A stretch of 64,000 nucleotides of DNA from Psychrobacter pacificensis. Its GTDB lineage: Bacteria; Pseudomonadota; Gammaproteobacteria; Pseudomonadales; Moraxellaceae. The stretch covers positions 1-64,000 of the forward strand of contig NZ_FNAL01000016.1 of the NCBI RefSeq assembly GCF_900101915.1, read 5' to 3'. The position numbers were made by a program, and so were the translations under genes. Of the stretch, positions 37,556 to 47,672 are shown piece after piece; positions within the stretch are counted from its first letter, which is position 1; every line of letters starts with the position of its first letter. The notes under the pieces are model-generated. The model was not told the origin of the DNA, searched no databases, and worked only from the letters and a program-made list of their open reading frames with translations.

Positions 37556-39253
37556 CTATAGCAAAATACGGCGTGGATCAGCAAGCAATGTAGCAACATA
37601 GCGAGTGAATACCGCTGCATCCGCACCATTGATGACGCGGTGGTCATAAGACAATGATAATGGCAGCATCAAGCGCGGCTCAAAAGTTTGCTTAGCGTCA
37701 TTCCAAACTGGCTGCATGGTCGCTTCTGATGCGCCCAAGATGCCTACTTGTGGCCAGTTGACCAGTGGCGTGAATGATGTACCGCCCAAGATACCTTGGC
37801 TTGATATGGTAAAGCTGGCACCTTGCATATCTTTAGTAGTGAGCTTTTTATCACGGGCTTTGCCTGCAAGCTCACCAATTTCAATCGCGATCTGCTTGAT
37901 GCCTTTGTCCTGTGCATTTTTAATCACAGGAACCACTAGGCCGTCATCAGTCGCAACCGCAATACCCATGTTGACACTCTTACGTAAGATAATTTGTGTA
38001 TTATCGTCGCTCAAATGACTGTTGAAACGTGGATGCTGAGTCAAGGCGTAAGCAGTTGCTTTAACAATAAAGGCCAAAATAGTCAGGCCAATACCTTGCG
38101 CCTTCATGTCACCCTTTAGCTCACCGCGTAGTTTTTCAGTTTCGGTGATATCAGACAAATCAAACTGTGTCACTTGCGGTAGATAGGTATTGTAGTTCAG
38201 CTGCGGGATTGACACTTTTTGCAAGCGGCTTAAATCTTGGGTTTCTGTTTCGCCCCAGATTTCAACATTGCTCATATCAGGTAGTTTTGGCAGACCTGAG
38301 CTAACAGCACCCTGAGCAGCTGGTGCGGCTTGTTGGGTGGTCAAACGGTTTTTAACATGCGCAAACAGATCTTCTTTTAGAATGCGATCGTTTAGTGCTG
38401 AACCCTTTACCTGTGTGATATCGACGCCAAGCTGACGAGCCAATTTACGTACAGCAGGACCTGCATATACATCAACCAACTTTTCATTGACTTCCGCTTC
38501 GCTCAATTTTTTGCCCGCAGGTGCAGCAGTTGAGGTCGGTGCAGGCGCTTGCTCTGGCTCGCCTGTTGGGGCTGGCTGTGACTTGCTTTCAGTTTTCGGT
38601 GCAGGCTTGTCCGCTTTATCTTCAGTTTTAGCAGTATCTGCTTTCGGTTTTGCCTTAGGAGTACCTGCCGCTTTAATAACGATAAAGTCTTGACCGTTGG
38701 CAACAGTGTCACCAGCATTAACCAAGATTTTTTCAACTACGCCTGCTTCTGGTGCAGGCACTTCGACTGAGGCTTTGTCTGACTCAATCAGTAGGATAGA
38801 CTCATCGGCACTGACCGTGTCGCCTACACTCACCATAATCTCAGCCACTTGCGCTTCATCAACGCCTATATCTGGCAGTGCATGGGTAGTCGATGCGCCT
38901 TCGCCAGCATCATCAGTCGCTTCTTCTGCATCTGCATCATCTTCAACAGGTGCGTCTTCATTATTATCGTCTGCTTGTTCTGAATCAGTTACTTCTTCGG
39001 CAGTATCGTCATTATCATCGCTTGCGTCAGCACTCTCTACTTCGATCAATACCATGCCTTCGCTGACTTGATCGCCGATGGCGACATTGATTTTGGTGAC
39101 TTTACCAGCAGCAGAGCTTGGTACTTCAACTGACGCTTTGTCAGACTCTAACAAAACGATGTTGTCATCTTTTGCGATGACATCACCCACTGCTACCATA
39201 ATTTCGCTGACTTCAGCACTATCGACACCCAAATCGGGGGCTTTAATGTCCAT
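37556..39253 (-). CDS. aceF: Pyruvate dehydrogenase E2, dihydrolipoamide acetyltransferase
   Basis: A 565-residue core subunit. Two lipoyl domains carry the lipoylated Lys39 and Lys160, each in an ESDKASVEVP motif. They are joined by a very acidic linker (about 75-118) and followed by a Pro/Ala/Lys-rich linker (about 198-248). The E3/E1-binding domain is VYAGPAVRKLARQLGVDI (262-279). The catalytic domain (about 335-565) contains the active-site DHRVINGADAAVF. It forms the complex core and transfers acetyl groups to CoA. aceE lies 25 bases upstream; lpd is not in the window. Confidence 0.97.
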   Translation of the reverse strand: MDIKAPDLGVDSAEVSEIMVAVGDVIAKDDNIVLLESDKASVEVPSSAAGKVTKINVAIGDQVSEGMVLIEVESADASDDNDDTAEEVTDSEQADDNNEDAPVEDDADAEEATDDAGEGASTTHALPDIGVDEAQVAEIMVSVGDTVSADESILLIESDKASVEVPAPEAGVVEKILVNAGDTVANGQDFIVIKAAGTPKAKPKADTAKTEDKADKPAPKTESKSQPAPTGEPEQAPAPTSTAAPAGKKLSEAEVNEKLVDVYAGPAVRKLARQLGVDITQVKGSALNDRILKEDLFAHVKNRLTTQQAAPAAQGAVSSGLPKLPDMSNVEIWGETETQDLSRLQKVSIPQLNYNTYLPQVTQFDLSDITETEKLRGELKGDMKAQGIGLTILAFIVKATAYALTQHPRFNSHLSDDNTQIILRKSVNMGIAVATDDGLVVPVIKNAQDKGIKQIAIEIGELAGKARDKKLTTKDMQGASFTISSQGILGGTSFTPLVNWPQVGILGASEATMQPVWNDAKQTFEPRLMLPLSLSYDHRVINGADAAVFTRYVATLLADPRRILL

Positions 39254-39278
39254 GTTTTATCTCCTAGTCTTATGATTA

Positions 39279-42092
39279 TTATTCTTTGACATCACCGTCA
39301 TTGAGCAAGGGCGCATCTGCTTGATCTTCGGCGCGGCCTTCATTGCTGATATCTTCATCGTCTTCAGCAACGAACTCAGGCACAGGACTTGGGTTGACTT
39401 TGCCTGGTGCAGGTGCATCTGGAGAATGATCATAATAAGACTGTTGGTGCCATGCAGGTGGCTGATCCGCATCGATGCCTAAGCTTGAAATCGCATCTTT
39501 TACCAAACGCATCTCGACTTCACCCTCATCCGCTAAGCGCTTAAGCGTGGCGACAACGATATGAGCCGCATCAACGTTAAAGAAGCTGCGTAGGTTCTCG
39601 CGAGTATCAGAGCGGCCATAACCATCTGTGCCAAGCGTGGTATAAGGACGGTTGTCTGGTAACCAAGCACGAATTTGCTCTGAGTAGTTACGCATGTAGT
39701 CAGTGGCTGCAACTACGATGCCTTCGTGCGGTGCTAATTGCTCAGTAACCCATGGCACTTTTTCTTCATTCATTGGATGTAGACGGTTGTAGTCGTCACA
39801 AACCATACCATCACGAGTCAACTCGTTGAAGCTGGTGACACTCCAAACGTTTGATGTGATATTGAACTCATCTTTTAGGATCTGAGCCGCTTTTTGTACT
39901 TCACGTAGAATCACGCCTGAACCCAATAGCTGTACCTGAGTTGAGCCGTTGTCTTCAAGCAAATACATACCGCGCTTGATACCTTCCTCGCTTCCTTCTG
40001 GCATGGCAGGCTGGTCGTAGTTTTCGTTCATTAGCGTTAGGTAATAATAAACGCGCTCGCCTTCTCCGTACATCCGACGTAGGCCATCATGCATGATGAC
40101 CGCCAACTCATAACCATAGCAAGGGTCATAGCTCACGCAGTTCGGTACGGTGTTAAACAAAATCTGCGAATGGCCATCTTGATGCTGCAAGCCTTCACCA
40201 TTCAAAGTCGTACGACCCGCAGTAGCCCCTAATAAGAAGCCTTGTGCCTGACAGTCACCTGCTGCCCACGCCAAGTCACCTATGCGCTGGAAGCCAAACA
40301 TCGAGTAATAGATGTACATCGGAATCATTGGTAGCGCGTTCACAGAGTAACTGGTTGCCAAGGCAATCCATGTACTCATCGCACCCGCTTCGTTGATACC
40401 TTCTTCTAACATATGGCCATCGATGGCTTCTTTATAGCCCATCAATGCTTCGCTATCTTCTGGCGTATATTTTTGTCCGACCGCAGAGTAAATACCCAAT
40501 TGACGGAACATACCTTCTAAACCAAAGGTACGCGCTTCGTCTGGTACGATTGGTACCACGCGATCTTGGATGTCTTTGTTTTTCAGCATGGCTGATAACA
40601 GACGTACAAATACCATCGTCGTTGATTGTTCTTTGCCGTTACTACCCTTTAATACGCGATCAAATATCGACAGCTCAGGGATGTTCAGCGGAATATGGCC
40701 ACTACGGCGGTTTGGCAGATGACCACCCAATGCTTCACGGCGACCTTTTAGATACTTCATCTCTGCCGAACCTTCTTCAGGACGGTAGAATGGTAGAGTC
40801 TCTAATTGCTCATCGGTAAATGGCAAATCAAAGCGATCACGGAAATACACAAGCGCCTCTTGATCAAGCTTCTTGATTTGATGCGATTTATTGACCGCTT
40901 GTGTTGTGCTTGACAAACCATAGCCTTTGACAGTTTTGACCAGTACGACCGTTGGCTGACCTTTGGTTTTCATCGCTTCGCTAAACGCAGCATAGACCTT
41001 CATTGGGTCATGACCACCACGGTTTAGGCGTGCAATGTCTTTATCAGTCAATGCATCTGCCATTTCTTTTAATTCAGGATATTTACCAAAGAATTCTTTG
41101 CGAGTAAATTCAGGCGTACGCGCTTCATATAGCTGGTATTCACCATCGACCACTTCTTCCATACGATGTTTGAGCACGCCAGTATCATCATTGGCAAGCA
41201 GGCTATCCCATTTGCCACCCCAAATGACTTTAATCACACGCCAGCCAGCACCGCGAAATACCGACTCTAGCTCTTGAATAATCTTGCCATTACCACGCAC
41301 AGGGCCATCGAGGCGCTGCAAGTTACAGTTGATGACCCAAATTAGATTGTCCAACTTCTCACGACCAGCAAGAGAGATTGCGCCCAAGCTTTCTGGCTCA
41401 TCCGTCTCACCATCACCTAAGAATGCCCAAATTTTACGGCCTTCTTTTTCGAGCAAGCCACGGTTTTCCATGTAACGATGCACGTGAGCATGATAGATCG
41501 ACATGATCGGACCTAAGCCCATTGATACCGTTGGGAACTGCCAATAGTCAGGCATCAAATATGGATGAGGATAGCTTGATAAGCCTTTACCACCCACTTC
41601 ACGGCGGAAGTTATCAAGCTGATCTTCGGTTAGACGACCTTCTAAATAAGAACGTGCATAGATACCTGGCGCTGAGTGACCTTGATAATAAATCATGTCC
41701 CCACCGAAGTGATCGCTTGCCGCACGGAAAAAATGGTTAAATCCTGTTTCATAAAGCGTGGCACTAGAGGCAAATGACGCCAAGTGACCACCCAAATCAT
41801 CATCATTTTTGTTGGCACGCATGACCATTGCCAAAGCGTTGTAACGAATCAACGCACGAATTTTACGCTCCATACCAAGATCGCCTGGATACATTGGCTC
41901 GTCCTCGACTGCGATGGTATTGATATAAGCAGTATCAAGGCGGTTGAATGGCAGGCCTTCTTGCACCGCCATATTGTACAAGGCTTTTAGAAGAAACTGC
42001 GCGCGATCCTTATCTGCATGTTTGAGAACAGACTCAAAGGCTTGTAGCCATTCTTGGGTCTCGGTGCTATCAGCATCCTTGTAATAATTCAT
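39279..42092 (-). CDS. aceE: Pyruvate dehydrogenase E1 component (homodimeric type)
   Basis: A 937-residue enzyme that decarboxylates pyruvate with thiamine diphosphate. The TPP motif is GDGETDEPESLGAISLAG with NLQRLDG after it, and the N-terminal region RALIRYNALAMVMRAN is conserved in AceE. The frame runs to 42119, but the ATG at 42092 (MNYYKDADSTETQEW) has AAAGGA about 9 bases upstream and is preferred. It is longer than the roughly 890-residue norm owing to an acidic, Pro-containing C-terminal tail of about 45 residues. First gene of aceEF. Confidence 0.96.
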   Translation of the reverse strand: MNYYKDADSTETQEWLQAFESVLKHADKDRAQFLLKALYNMAVQEGLPFNRLDTAYINTIAVEDEPMYPGDLGMERKIRALIRYNALAMVMRANKNDDDLGGHLASFASSATLYETGFNHFFRAASDHFGGDMIYYQGHSAPGIYARSYLEGRLTEDQLDNFRREVGGKGLSSYPHPYLMPDYWQFPTVSMGLGPIMSIYHAHVHRYMENRGLLEKEGRKIWAFLGDGETDEPESLGAISLAGREKLDNLIWVINCNLQRLDGPVRGNGKIIQELESVFRGAGWRVIKVIWGGKWDSLLANDDTGVLKHRMEEVVDGEYQLYEARTPEFTRKEFFGKYPELKEMADALTDKDIARLNRGGHDPMKVYAAFSEAMKTKGQPTVVLVKTVKGYGLSSTTQAVNKSHQIKKLDQEALVYFRDRFDLPFTDEQLETLPFYRPEEGSAEMKYLKGRREALGGHLPNRRSGHIPLNIPELSIFDRVLKGSNGKEQSTTMVFVRLLSAMLKNKDIQDRVVPIVPDEARTFGLEGMFRQLGIYSAVGQKYTPEDSEALMGYKEAIDGHMLEEGINEAGAMSTWIALATSYSVNALPMIPMYIYYSMFGFQRIGDLAWAAGDCQAQGFLLGATAGRTTLNGEGLQHQDGHSQILFNTVPNCVSYDPCYGYELAVIMHDGLRRMYGEGERVYYYLTLMNENYDQPAMPEGSEEGIKRGMYLLEDNGSTQVQLLGSGVILREVQKAAQILKDEFNITSNVWSVTSFNELTRDGMVCDDYNRLHPMNEEKVPWVTEQLAPHEGIVVAATDYMRNYSEQIRAWLPDNRPYTTLGTDGYGRSDTRENLRSFFNVDAAHIVVATLKRLADEGEVEMRLVKDAISSLGIDADQPPAWHQQSYYDHSPDAPAPGKVNPSPVPEFVAEDDEDISNEGRAEDQADAPLLNDGDVKE

Positions 42093-42642
42093 TTTTGTCG
42101 ATCCTTTTATATCAGTCATACCTACCTATCTAGACGGTAAGGCTTTGTTAAATACTGGTGTGAAGTGAGATATAGGTTTACTTATGACTTCCTTGCTATG
42201 TCCAAGCATTCCCTTGTTTCATACGGTGAGATACAGCTAGATTATACAAAATAGTGCCACTGAGAATTGACATCTGCGTCAAATGGACGAAACTACAAAA
42301 CAGATCATACTGTTGTCCCTGTATATTCAGTCATGAATGATTTTGACACTCTATTATAAGCGTTTGCGAGGCAATTGTTTATGGCTGTAGAGAAATGGAT
42401 AAATAACAAGTATTTTTTAAATAAATAATGATTAGTTATTAGGTAAATATTATTAATTGATAGCTTTATGGAATATGACTGGTTAATCTTGCAACATAGG
42501 GTAACTGGTCATGACAAAAATGCCATTCATCTATTTAATATGATTTTTACAAAAATATTACTTAAAATACAAAATATGTATAACACGATTTTTTTTGGTA
42601 AATAAACGTTTACATTAGGCTTTAATACATAGGAATATTGAG
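42093..42642. other. Divergent intergenic region upstream of aceE and the surface-protein gene
   Basis: 550 bases, strongly AT-rich towards 42643. It must contain the promoters of both genes. A short inverted repeat TTGAC/GTCAA (42267-42282) is the only symmetrical feature I can point to, and it is weak. No ORF. Confidence 0.5.
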
Positions 42643-44628
42643 ATGCAAAAGGTAGAGCGACTTTTGAATTCAACGAAAAAGCATTTATTCAATAGATATA
42701 TATGTCAGATAATGACATTGTTAGCTGCTATTCCTATGTTTTTGATTAGCAATGTAGCTTTTGCTGAAGCTGATCCTGTATGTCCAAGTGGACATGCTAT
42801 GTATTACTTAGGCTCTAAGAGTACTACAACAGCGCCTAAGGCCACATTGAGTTGGTCAGCAGCAGGCAACTCTAGTACCACTTATAGCTTTGACAGTGGT
42901 CTTAAACTCGTCTTATCTTTTTCCGATATCAACTTTATTAGAACTGGCTATCCAGAAGTTAGCAGTTTTGCTGGTGTTACTACCAATGCTCTTAACATGC
43001 GTCATGGCAGCGAAAAAATTGATGTGAATCACAGGTTGACGGCCACTATTAATAAACCCGTTACAAAATACGGTTTTGTCGTTCAAGACTTAGATGCAAA
43101 TGCTGCTGGAAGATACACTGAGTCGGTATCAATTGTTACTACAGGTGGTTCTTTTAGCAATTTCGCTAACAACTTTACTGTATCCAATTCGAATAAAACG
43201 ATTACTGCAAACCAGTGGGCAAACTGTAGTCCTAGTAGTCCATGTAATTTTAATATTGAATGGGGAGCCCAATCAGCAAATACGCCATTTGTAACCACAC
43301 ATGGTAATCCATACTCTGGTGCCTCCACGACAACGTCAACTGGTGATCATTTAGTAGGCTATTCCGATTTCTACTTTTGCCTCGCGCCGCCCAAACTCAT
43401 TGTAAAAAAAGCGTTGAGTGGTACACGTGTCAATACTAACGATCAGTTTGAGATCGCCGTTAGTGGTGGATCATTAGCTGCCAATAGTTTTACCACTACT
43501 GGTACAGGCTCAACAATCACGAACGGAACCAGTGCAACGATTACCCTAGCAGAGAGCACAAATTATACTATTACTGAGCGCGTGATGAATGGTACGACCC
43601 TAGGTGATATAGCTAACTACAATGCGACTTACGTTTGTAGTAATGCCACAACAGGTAGTACAACAGTAATGCCTACGACTGCAATGAGCTATAACCCTAC
43701 TACTAAAACGCGTTCATTCACCCTTAGTAATGTTACTTATGGTGATGAAATTACATGTACTATCACTAATAGTGCAAACTACGTATTCTCAGGCACCGTA
43801 TTTAACGATAACGGTAATGTTTCAAATCCATCTAAGGATGATATATCTAGCAAGTACTTAAATAATAGTCTTTATTTCAATGGCAAATACGATTCACCTA
43901 CCGAATCTGGGATCCCCTTTACTACTGGTCACACCATTACTTTGAATAAATGTGCCGGTGATAGTGGTACGTTCTCACCTCAGACGGTAAACATTGGTAA
44001 TGATGGAACCTATAGTTTTAGCTTGACGCCAGCACAAGTAGGTAGTTACACAAGACTCTGTGTCACTCAGAATGAACCTAGTAATTATACATATTCTGTA
44101 GACACGACAAGCGATGTGCGACAAATAAACATCATTAATAGTCAGTACAACTATCCTAGCAATGATTTCGGTGATGTTATTCAAGCAAATGCTGCATTGG
44201 TATTGATCAAAAGTCAGTATATTCATGACTGTAGTCTAAATAACCTTGCCACAATTAGTGTTAATTATGAAGGTAGTGCTAGCAGCGCGTATAGTATAAA
44301 ACCAATATCTGGCATTGTGCCAGGACAATGTATCGCTTATAGAATTGAAGCTATCAATCGAGGTAATATTTCCTTAGCCGATATTGTTATTAAGGATAGG
44401 CTACAGAGTAAAAACGACTCTAATAATTCGCTAATTACCTCTACCTTAGTTAATCCAATACCTATTGGTGAAAATAGTGGCACTCCATCATTTGCAACAA
44501 ACTCAGTATCTATTGGTAACAACGGTACAGTGATCACCAATACTTTTTCCTTAGGTGCTACTACAGCCACTCGCCGTCAGGCCATTCGTTTTAATACCAA
44601 ATATGGCACTACAGCGAACACTCAGTAG
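42643..44628 (+). CDS. Secreted multi-domain surface protein, DUF11/SpaA-like modules
   Basis: A 661-residue exported protein with an extended signal peptide (about 1-41, ending SNVAFA) that has a 23-residue basic N-region. About 45-240 is a Ser/Thr-rich beta domain. About 251-380 begins LIVKKALSGTRVNTNDQFEI, like the prealbumin-type SpaA/DUF11 modules of adhesins. About 383-510 begins SGTVFNDNGN, like an SdrD B-type module. The last domain has KSQYIHDC and PGQCIAYRIEAINRG, which recur in the protein encoded at 45428. Probably a cell-surface or fimbria-like protein. Its own terminator separates it from the next operon. AT-rich, rich in Asn/Ser/Thr. Confidence 0.75.
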   Translation: MQKVERLLNSTKKHLFNRYICQIMTLLAAIPMFLISNVAFAEADPVCPSGHAMYYLGSKSTTTAPKATLSWSAAGNSSTTYSFDSGLKLVLSFSDINFIRTGYPEVSSFAGVTTNALNMRHGSEKIDVNHRLTATINKPVTKYGFVVQDLDANAAGRYTESVSIVTTGGSFSNFANNFTVSNSNKTITANQWANCSPSSPCNFNIEWGAQSANTPFVTTHGNPYSGASTTTSTGDHLVGYSDFYFCLAPPKLIVKKALSGTRVNTNDQFEIAVSGGSLAANSFTTTGTGSTITNGTSATITLAESTNYTITERVMNGTTLGDIANYNATYVCSNATTGSTTVMPTTAMSYNPTTKTRSFTLSNVTYGDEITCTITNSANYVFSGTVFNDNGNVSNPSKDDISSKYLNNSLYFNGKYDSPTESGIPFTTGHTITLNKCAGDSGTFSPQTVNIGNDGTYSFSLTPAQVGSYTRLCVTQNEPSNYTYSVDTTSDVRQINIINSQYNYPSNDFGDVIQANAALVLIKSQYIHDCSLNNLATISVNYEGSASSAYSIKPISGIVPGQCIAYRIEAINRGNISLADIVIKDRLQSKNDSNNSLITSTLVNPIPIGENSGTPSFATNSVSIGNNGTVITNTFSLGATTATRRQAIRFNTKYGTTANTQ

Positions 44629-44676
44629 CTATTATCTATTGCAACTCTAGATTATTACTACTTCCTTTTCTAATAC

Positions 44677-44708
44677 AAAAAAGCCCTGTCTTCTTAGACA
44701 GGGCTTTT
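44677..44708 (+). terminator. Terminator after the 661-residue surface protein gene
   Basis: The stem GCCCTGTCT/AGACAGGGC with a four-base loop, an A-tract before and Ts after. Confidence 0.88.
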
Positions 44709-44896
44709 ACCGTTTGGTCATCTTGAAATACCATTTGTCATCTTTATAATTGATACTTGTATCGATTACGTTACAATAGCTTAAAGGGGAATGTGTGCTT
44801 TTTACAGACGACCCTGATAGCAAATGATAGACAGTTTCACGGCAGCCCAAAGCATTAGTATCCCAATGATAGTAACGGTATAAGAAAGGATTTTAT

Positions 44897-45361
44897 ATGA
44901 AACGTTTCAAGATTCTACGCAATATTCTATTAGCTACTATAGCTTCTAGCTCTTTACTAAATGTAGCACATGCTGATGATGCTCTAAAAATGGAACTAAC
45001 AGCCAATCAAGTCATAAAGAATGCGGAAGGTAAAACAGTCTATAAGCCAGTACGCACCGCACCGGCAGGTACTGTGATTCAGTATAAAGCGAATTATACC
45101 AATACCATCAATAAAGATATTAACGATTTAATGGTGACGCTACCTATTCCTGCCAATATGACATTTACTGGCGATGCGATGCCTGCAAGTGCACAAGCCA
45201 GTATCGATGGTGAGAATTACGCTGATATACCACTTATGCGTAAAGTCGATGGCAAAATGGTCAAGATTCCATATTCTGAATACCGCACTCTGCGTTGGAA
45301 TATTAAGTTATTGCCAGCTAAAAAGTCAGCAGCTGTTGCTCTCAATACCACCGTTAATTAA
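44897..45361 (+). CDS. Small exported single-DUF11-domain protein
   Basis: A 154-residue protein with a signal peptide (1-26, ending VAHA). The mature part is one DUF11/TIGR01451-type beta-sandwich: PAGTVIQYKANYTNT, NDLMVTLPIPANMTF, QASIDGENYADIPLM, then YRTLRWNIKLLPAKKSAAV. AAGGA lies upstream of the ATG. It heads a same-strand group with the genes at 45428, 47673 and 53133, separated by 66-125 bases, which suggests an operon. As a lone module it could be a subunit or cap of a larger surface structure; that is inference. Confidence 0.75.
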   Translation: MKRFKILRNILLATIASSSLLNVAHADDALKMELTANQVIKNAEGKTVYKPVRTAPAGTVIQYKANYTNTINKDINDLMVTLPIPANMTFTGDAMPASAQASIDGENYADIPLMRKVDGKMVKIPYSEYRTLRWNIKLLPAKKSAAVALNTTVN

Positions 45362-45427
45362 TTCAATAGACATTAAACCTTCACGCTTTTAACGTTTCAA
45401 TTTTTAATCTTAACTCTGGAGCATTAT

Positions 45428-47533
45428 ATGAAATCAACCACTTTTAACTATAGCCTGCTAGCTGTCGGCGTCGCCGCAGTAATGGGTGTGTCTACTGGCG
45501 CTAATGCAGCGACCCCAGCTAACGCTGTAACAGCAGGCGCTGCGCCAATTAATAACGTAGCAACTGCAAGCTACAGTATTGCTGGCGTCAGTCAGCCATC
45601 TGTAACCTCTAACACAGTAACCGTTAACGTTAGCGAAACGGCTAACTTTGCACTCACATCGACTGTTGATGATGGTAGTATTGGTGACGATACTGCTATC
45701 AATCAGACTGCTACGCCAGGTGGCACAACTACCTTTACTCATAATTTAACCAACACGGGTAACGTGACGGATACTTATACCATCAATACCACAGGTAATG
45801 ACTCATCACTGGTAACGGCTACTCCAGACTATGCGTTAGGTACTGCGCCTGTTACGTTTACTATTGTACAAGCAGATGGTACTCCTTTAACTGATGCTCA
45901 GGTCACCGCTTTAGGAACTCAAGCACAGACAGGTACCCTAACTAATGGCGGTACTATTAGACTACAGCCAGGTACTAGAGCTAACTTAAGCTACGAAGCA
46001 GCTACGCCAGACGATAGTAACGGTAATGACAAAGGTGTAGGCACATTAACAGCGACCAGTACTTTCTTTACTGCTAATAATGCACCTGGTGCGACATTGG
46101 TGAACGAAAACCAAACTATCGTGAGATTGCCTACTTTCAAAATTGTAAAAACAGCGACCAGTACTGTCGATTTGACAGTCGCTAACCCACAGATTGCTTA
46201 TAGTATCGTAGTCACTAACGCGATTACTGACTATAGTGCTGCTGCGACTGATATTGTTATCAGAGATGTCCTTCCTGTAGGTTTGAGTTTACCTAATGGC
46301 ACAGCATCAGACGTGACCGTAACTGGTGGTGCTGGTACCGCTACGATTTCTACTGTTGGTACTCGACAAGCTATTGATGTTGCCGTAGCGAACTTAGCTG
46401 TTGGCGCAAGTCGCACGATTACTTTCACGGTTAACGTCGATAGAGATCAGTTTACATCTGCTAATAGTTCAGTAACTAACAACGCAGAAGTCTATGATAA
46501 GTTTGTCGGTCCGGTTAGCCCGCTACCTGCTAATCCTGTACTTGGTACTGACTATGATATTTTGGATAGTACAGATAGCACTATAGGTGTTACTAGAGTA
46601 CCTGATGATGCGGGTGAAGGTAACGGCGCTGGTATAGATAGTCCTGGTGTGACTAACTTTACCAGACGAGCGGTTGTGGTGAGCAATCCAACGACTAGAG
46701 AAATCCCCCCTGCCTCAGGTACTGCTAGTCAAGCGACTCATTCAACTCTCATTACTAACAGCGGTCAAGATGGTGAAGGTACCAATGCTAACCCATTGAC
46801 TTTCACTATTGCTGATGGTGGCAATAATGGGGCTGTCAGACCTGTTACTGGTCCTGTTAGTGCTACTTATACGCCGCCTGGTAATGGCGCTCCGGTTACT
46901 ATAACGCTGCAACCTACCGTTGCTGGTGGTAATACATATACTCTTAATGGCACTACACTACCAACCGCTCAATTTCCAAATGGTATTGCACCTGGTGGCA
47001 CATTAGCAATCAACTACAAAGTGTCGTCGGGCAATGTAGCTGCTCCTGCAACTGTTGCTGATGCTGCAGCTGTTGGTAGCACTGAAACTTCTGTTGTAAC
47101 ACTAACACCTGCTGGTATTAATGCACCTGCTGCTACTACAGTGACTGATACGACTAACGTTAGAGGCTTAACTTTAGTGAAGTCTCAAGCATTAGATGCG
47201 ACTTGTTCAAGTACGGTTGCTGCAAGTACCTTTATTCAGACTGCGATCGATGCGAAACCTGATCAGTGTGTTATCTATCGTATTCAGGCGACTAATACTT
47301 CTTCAGCAGCGTTAGGTTTTAATCTTAACGATTTAACCATTTCGGATTTGTTGTCTAACTTTTCAGCTGGTGCGGATTTAGTAGCTGGTTCACCTGCTAC
47401 TTCTGCGACTGCCTCATCTACTGCAGGCATAGCTAGTACTACCAGTACTGCAGTTCTTGGTACTAACTATACCCTAGTTCCTCAGGGCGTTGGCACCTTG
47501 ACTTTTAAAATCAAAATTAAAAACGCTCGTTAA
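45428..47533 (+). CDS. Secreted DUF11-repeat surface protein
   Basis: A 701-residue exported protein with a signal peptide (1-27). After it comes an NNVATASYSIAG motif typical of the start of DUF11 proteins. Several Ig-like DUF11 modules follow, very rich in Thr, Ala, Val and Asn: GGTTTFTHNLTNTGNVTDTY near 97, IAYSIVVTNAITDYSAAA near 257. The C-terminal module has LTLVKSQALDATC and DQCVIYRIQATNTSS, with the only two cysteines, matching the end of the 661-residue protein. No barrel, LPXTG or choline-binding motif. TCTGGAG precedes the ATG by about 8 bases. Confidence 0.78.
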   Translation: MKSTTFNYSLLAVGVAAVMGVSTGANAATPANAVTAGAAPINNVATASYSIAGVSQPSVTSNTVTVNVSETANFALTSTVDDGSIGDDTAINQTATPGGTTTFTHNLTNTGNVTDTYTINTTGNDSSLVTATPDYALGTAPVTFTIVQADGTPLTDAQVTALGTQAQTGTLTNGGTIRLQPGTRANLSYEAATPDDSNGNDKGVGTLTATSTFFTANNAPGATLVNENQTIVRLPTFKIVKTATSTVDLTVANPQIAYSIVVTNAITDYSAAATDIVIRDVLPVGLSLPNGTASDVTVTGGAGTATISTVGTRQAIDVAVANLAVGASRTITFTVNVDRDQFTSANSSVTNNAEVYDKFVGPVSPLPANPVLGTDYDILDSTDSTIGVTRVPDDAGEGNGAGIDSPGVTNFTRRAVVVSNPTTREIPPASGTASQATHSTLITNSGQDGEGTNANPLTFTIADGGNNGAVRPVTGPVSATYTPPGNGAPVTITLQPTVAGGNTYTLNGTTLPTAQFPNGIAPGGTLAINYKVSSGNVAAPATVADAAAVGSTETSVVTLTPAGINAPAATTVTDTTNVRGLTLVKSQALDATCSSTVAASTFIQTAIDAKPDQCVIYRIQATNTSSAALGFNLNDLTISDLLSNFSAGADLVAGSPATSATASSTAGIASTTSTAVLGTNYTLVPQGVGTLTFKIKIKNAR

Positions 47534-47552
47534 TTGATATTTAACATTTTAA

Positions 47553-47584
47553 AGTCTATAAGCTTCACAAGACGCTTATAGACT
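47553..47584 (+). other. Intergenic hairpin 1 in the DUF11 operon
   Basis: An 11-bp perfect stem AGTCTATAAGC/GCTTATAGACT with a ten-base loop, 20 bases after the stop. No T-tract follows, so it is more likely an mRNA-stabilising or processing element than a terminator. Confidence 0.65.
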
Positions 47585-47588
47585 AACG

Positions 47589-47629
47589 CTCCAGCTTGAC
47601 CTAATTGATTTTGATGAGCCAAGCTGGAG
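47589..47629 (+). other. Intergenic hairpin 2 in the DUF11 operon
   Basis: A 10-bp perfect stem CTCCAGCTTG/CAAGCTGGAG with a 21-base loop, four bases after hairpin 1 and about 45 bases before the next start. No T-tract. Confidence 0.65.
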
Positions 47630-47672
47630 AATTACTATCCGACCCTTTTATGTTTTATTGGATAAGCGACAT

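Noticed and set aside
39078-39275. Plus-strand frames within aceF and aceE
   Set aside because: Shadows of the minus-strand genes, with no ribosome binding site or coherent protein.
42267-42282. TTGAC/GTCAA inverted repeat upstream of aceE as an operator
   Set aside because: Five-base arms occur often by chance and no regulator could be linked.
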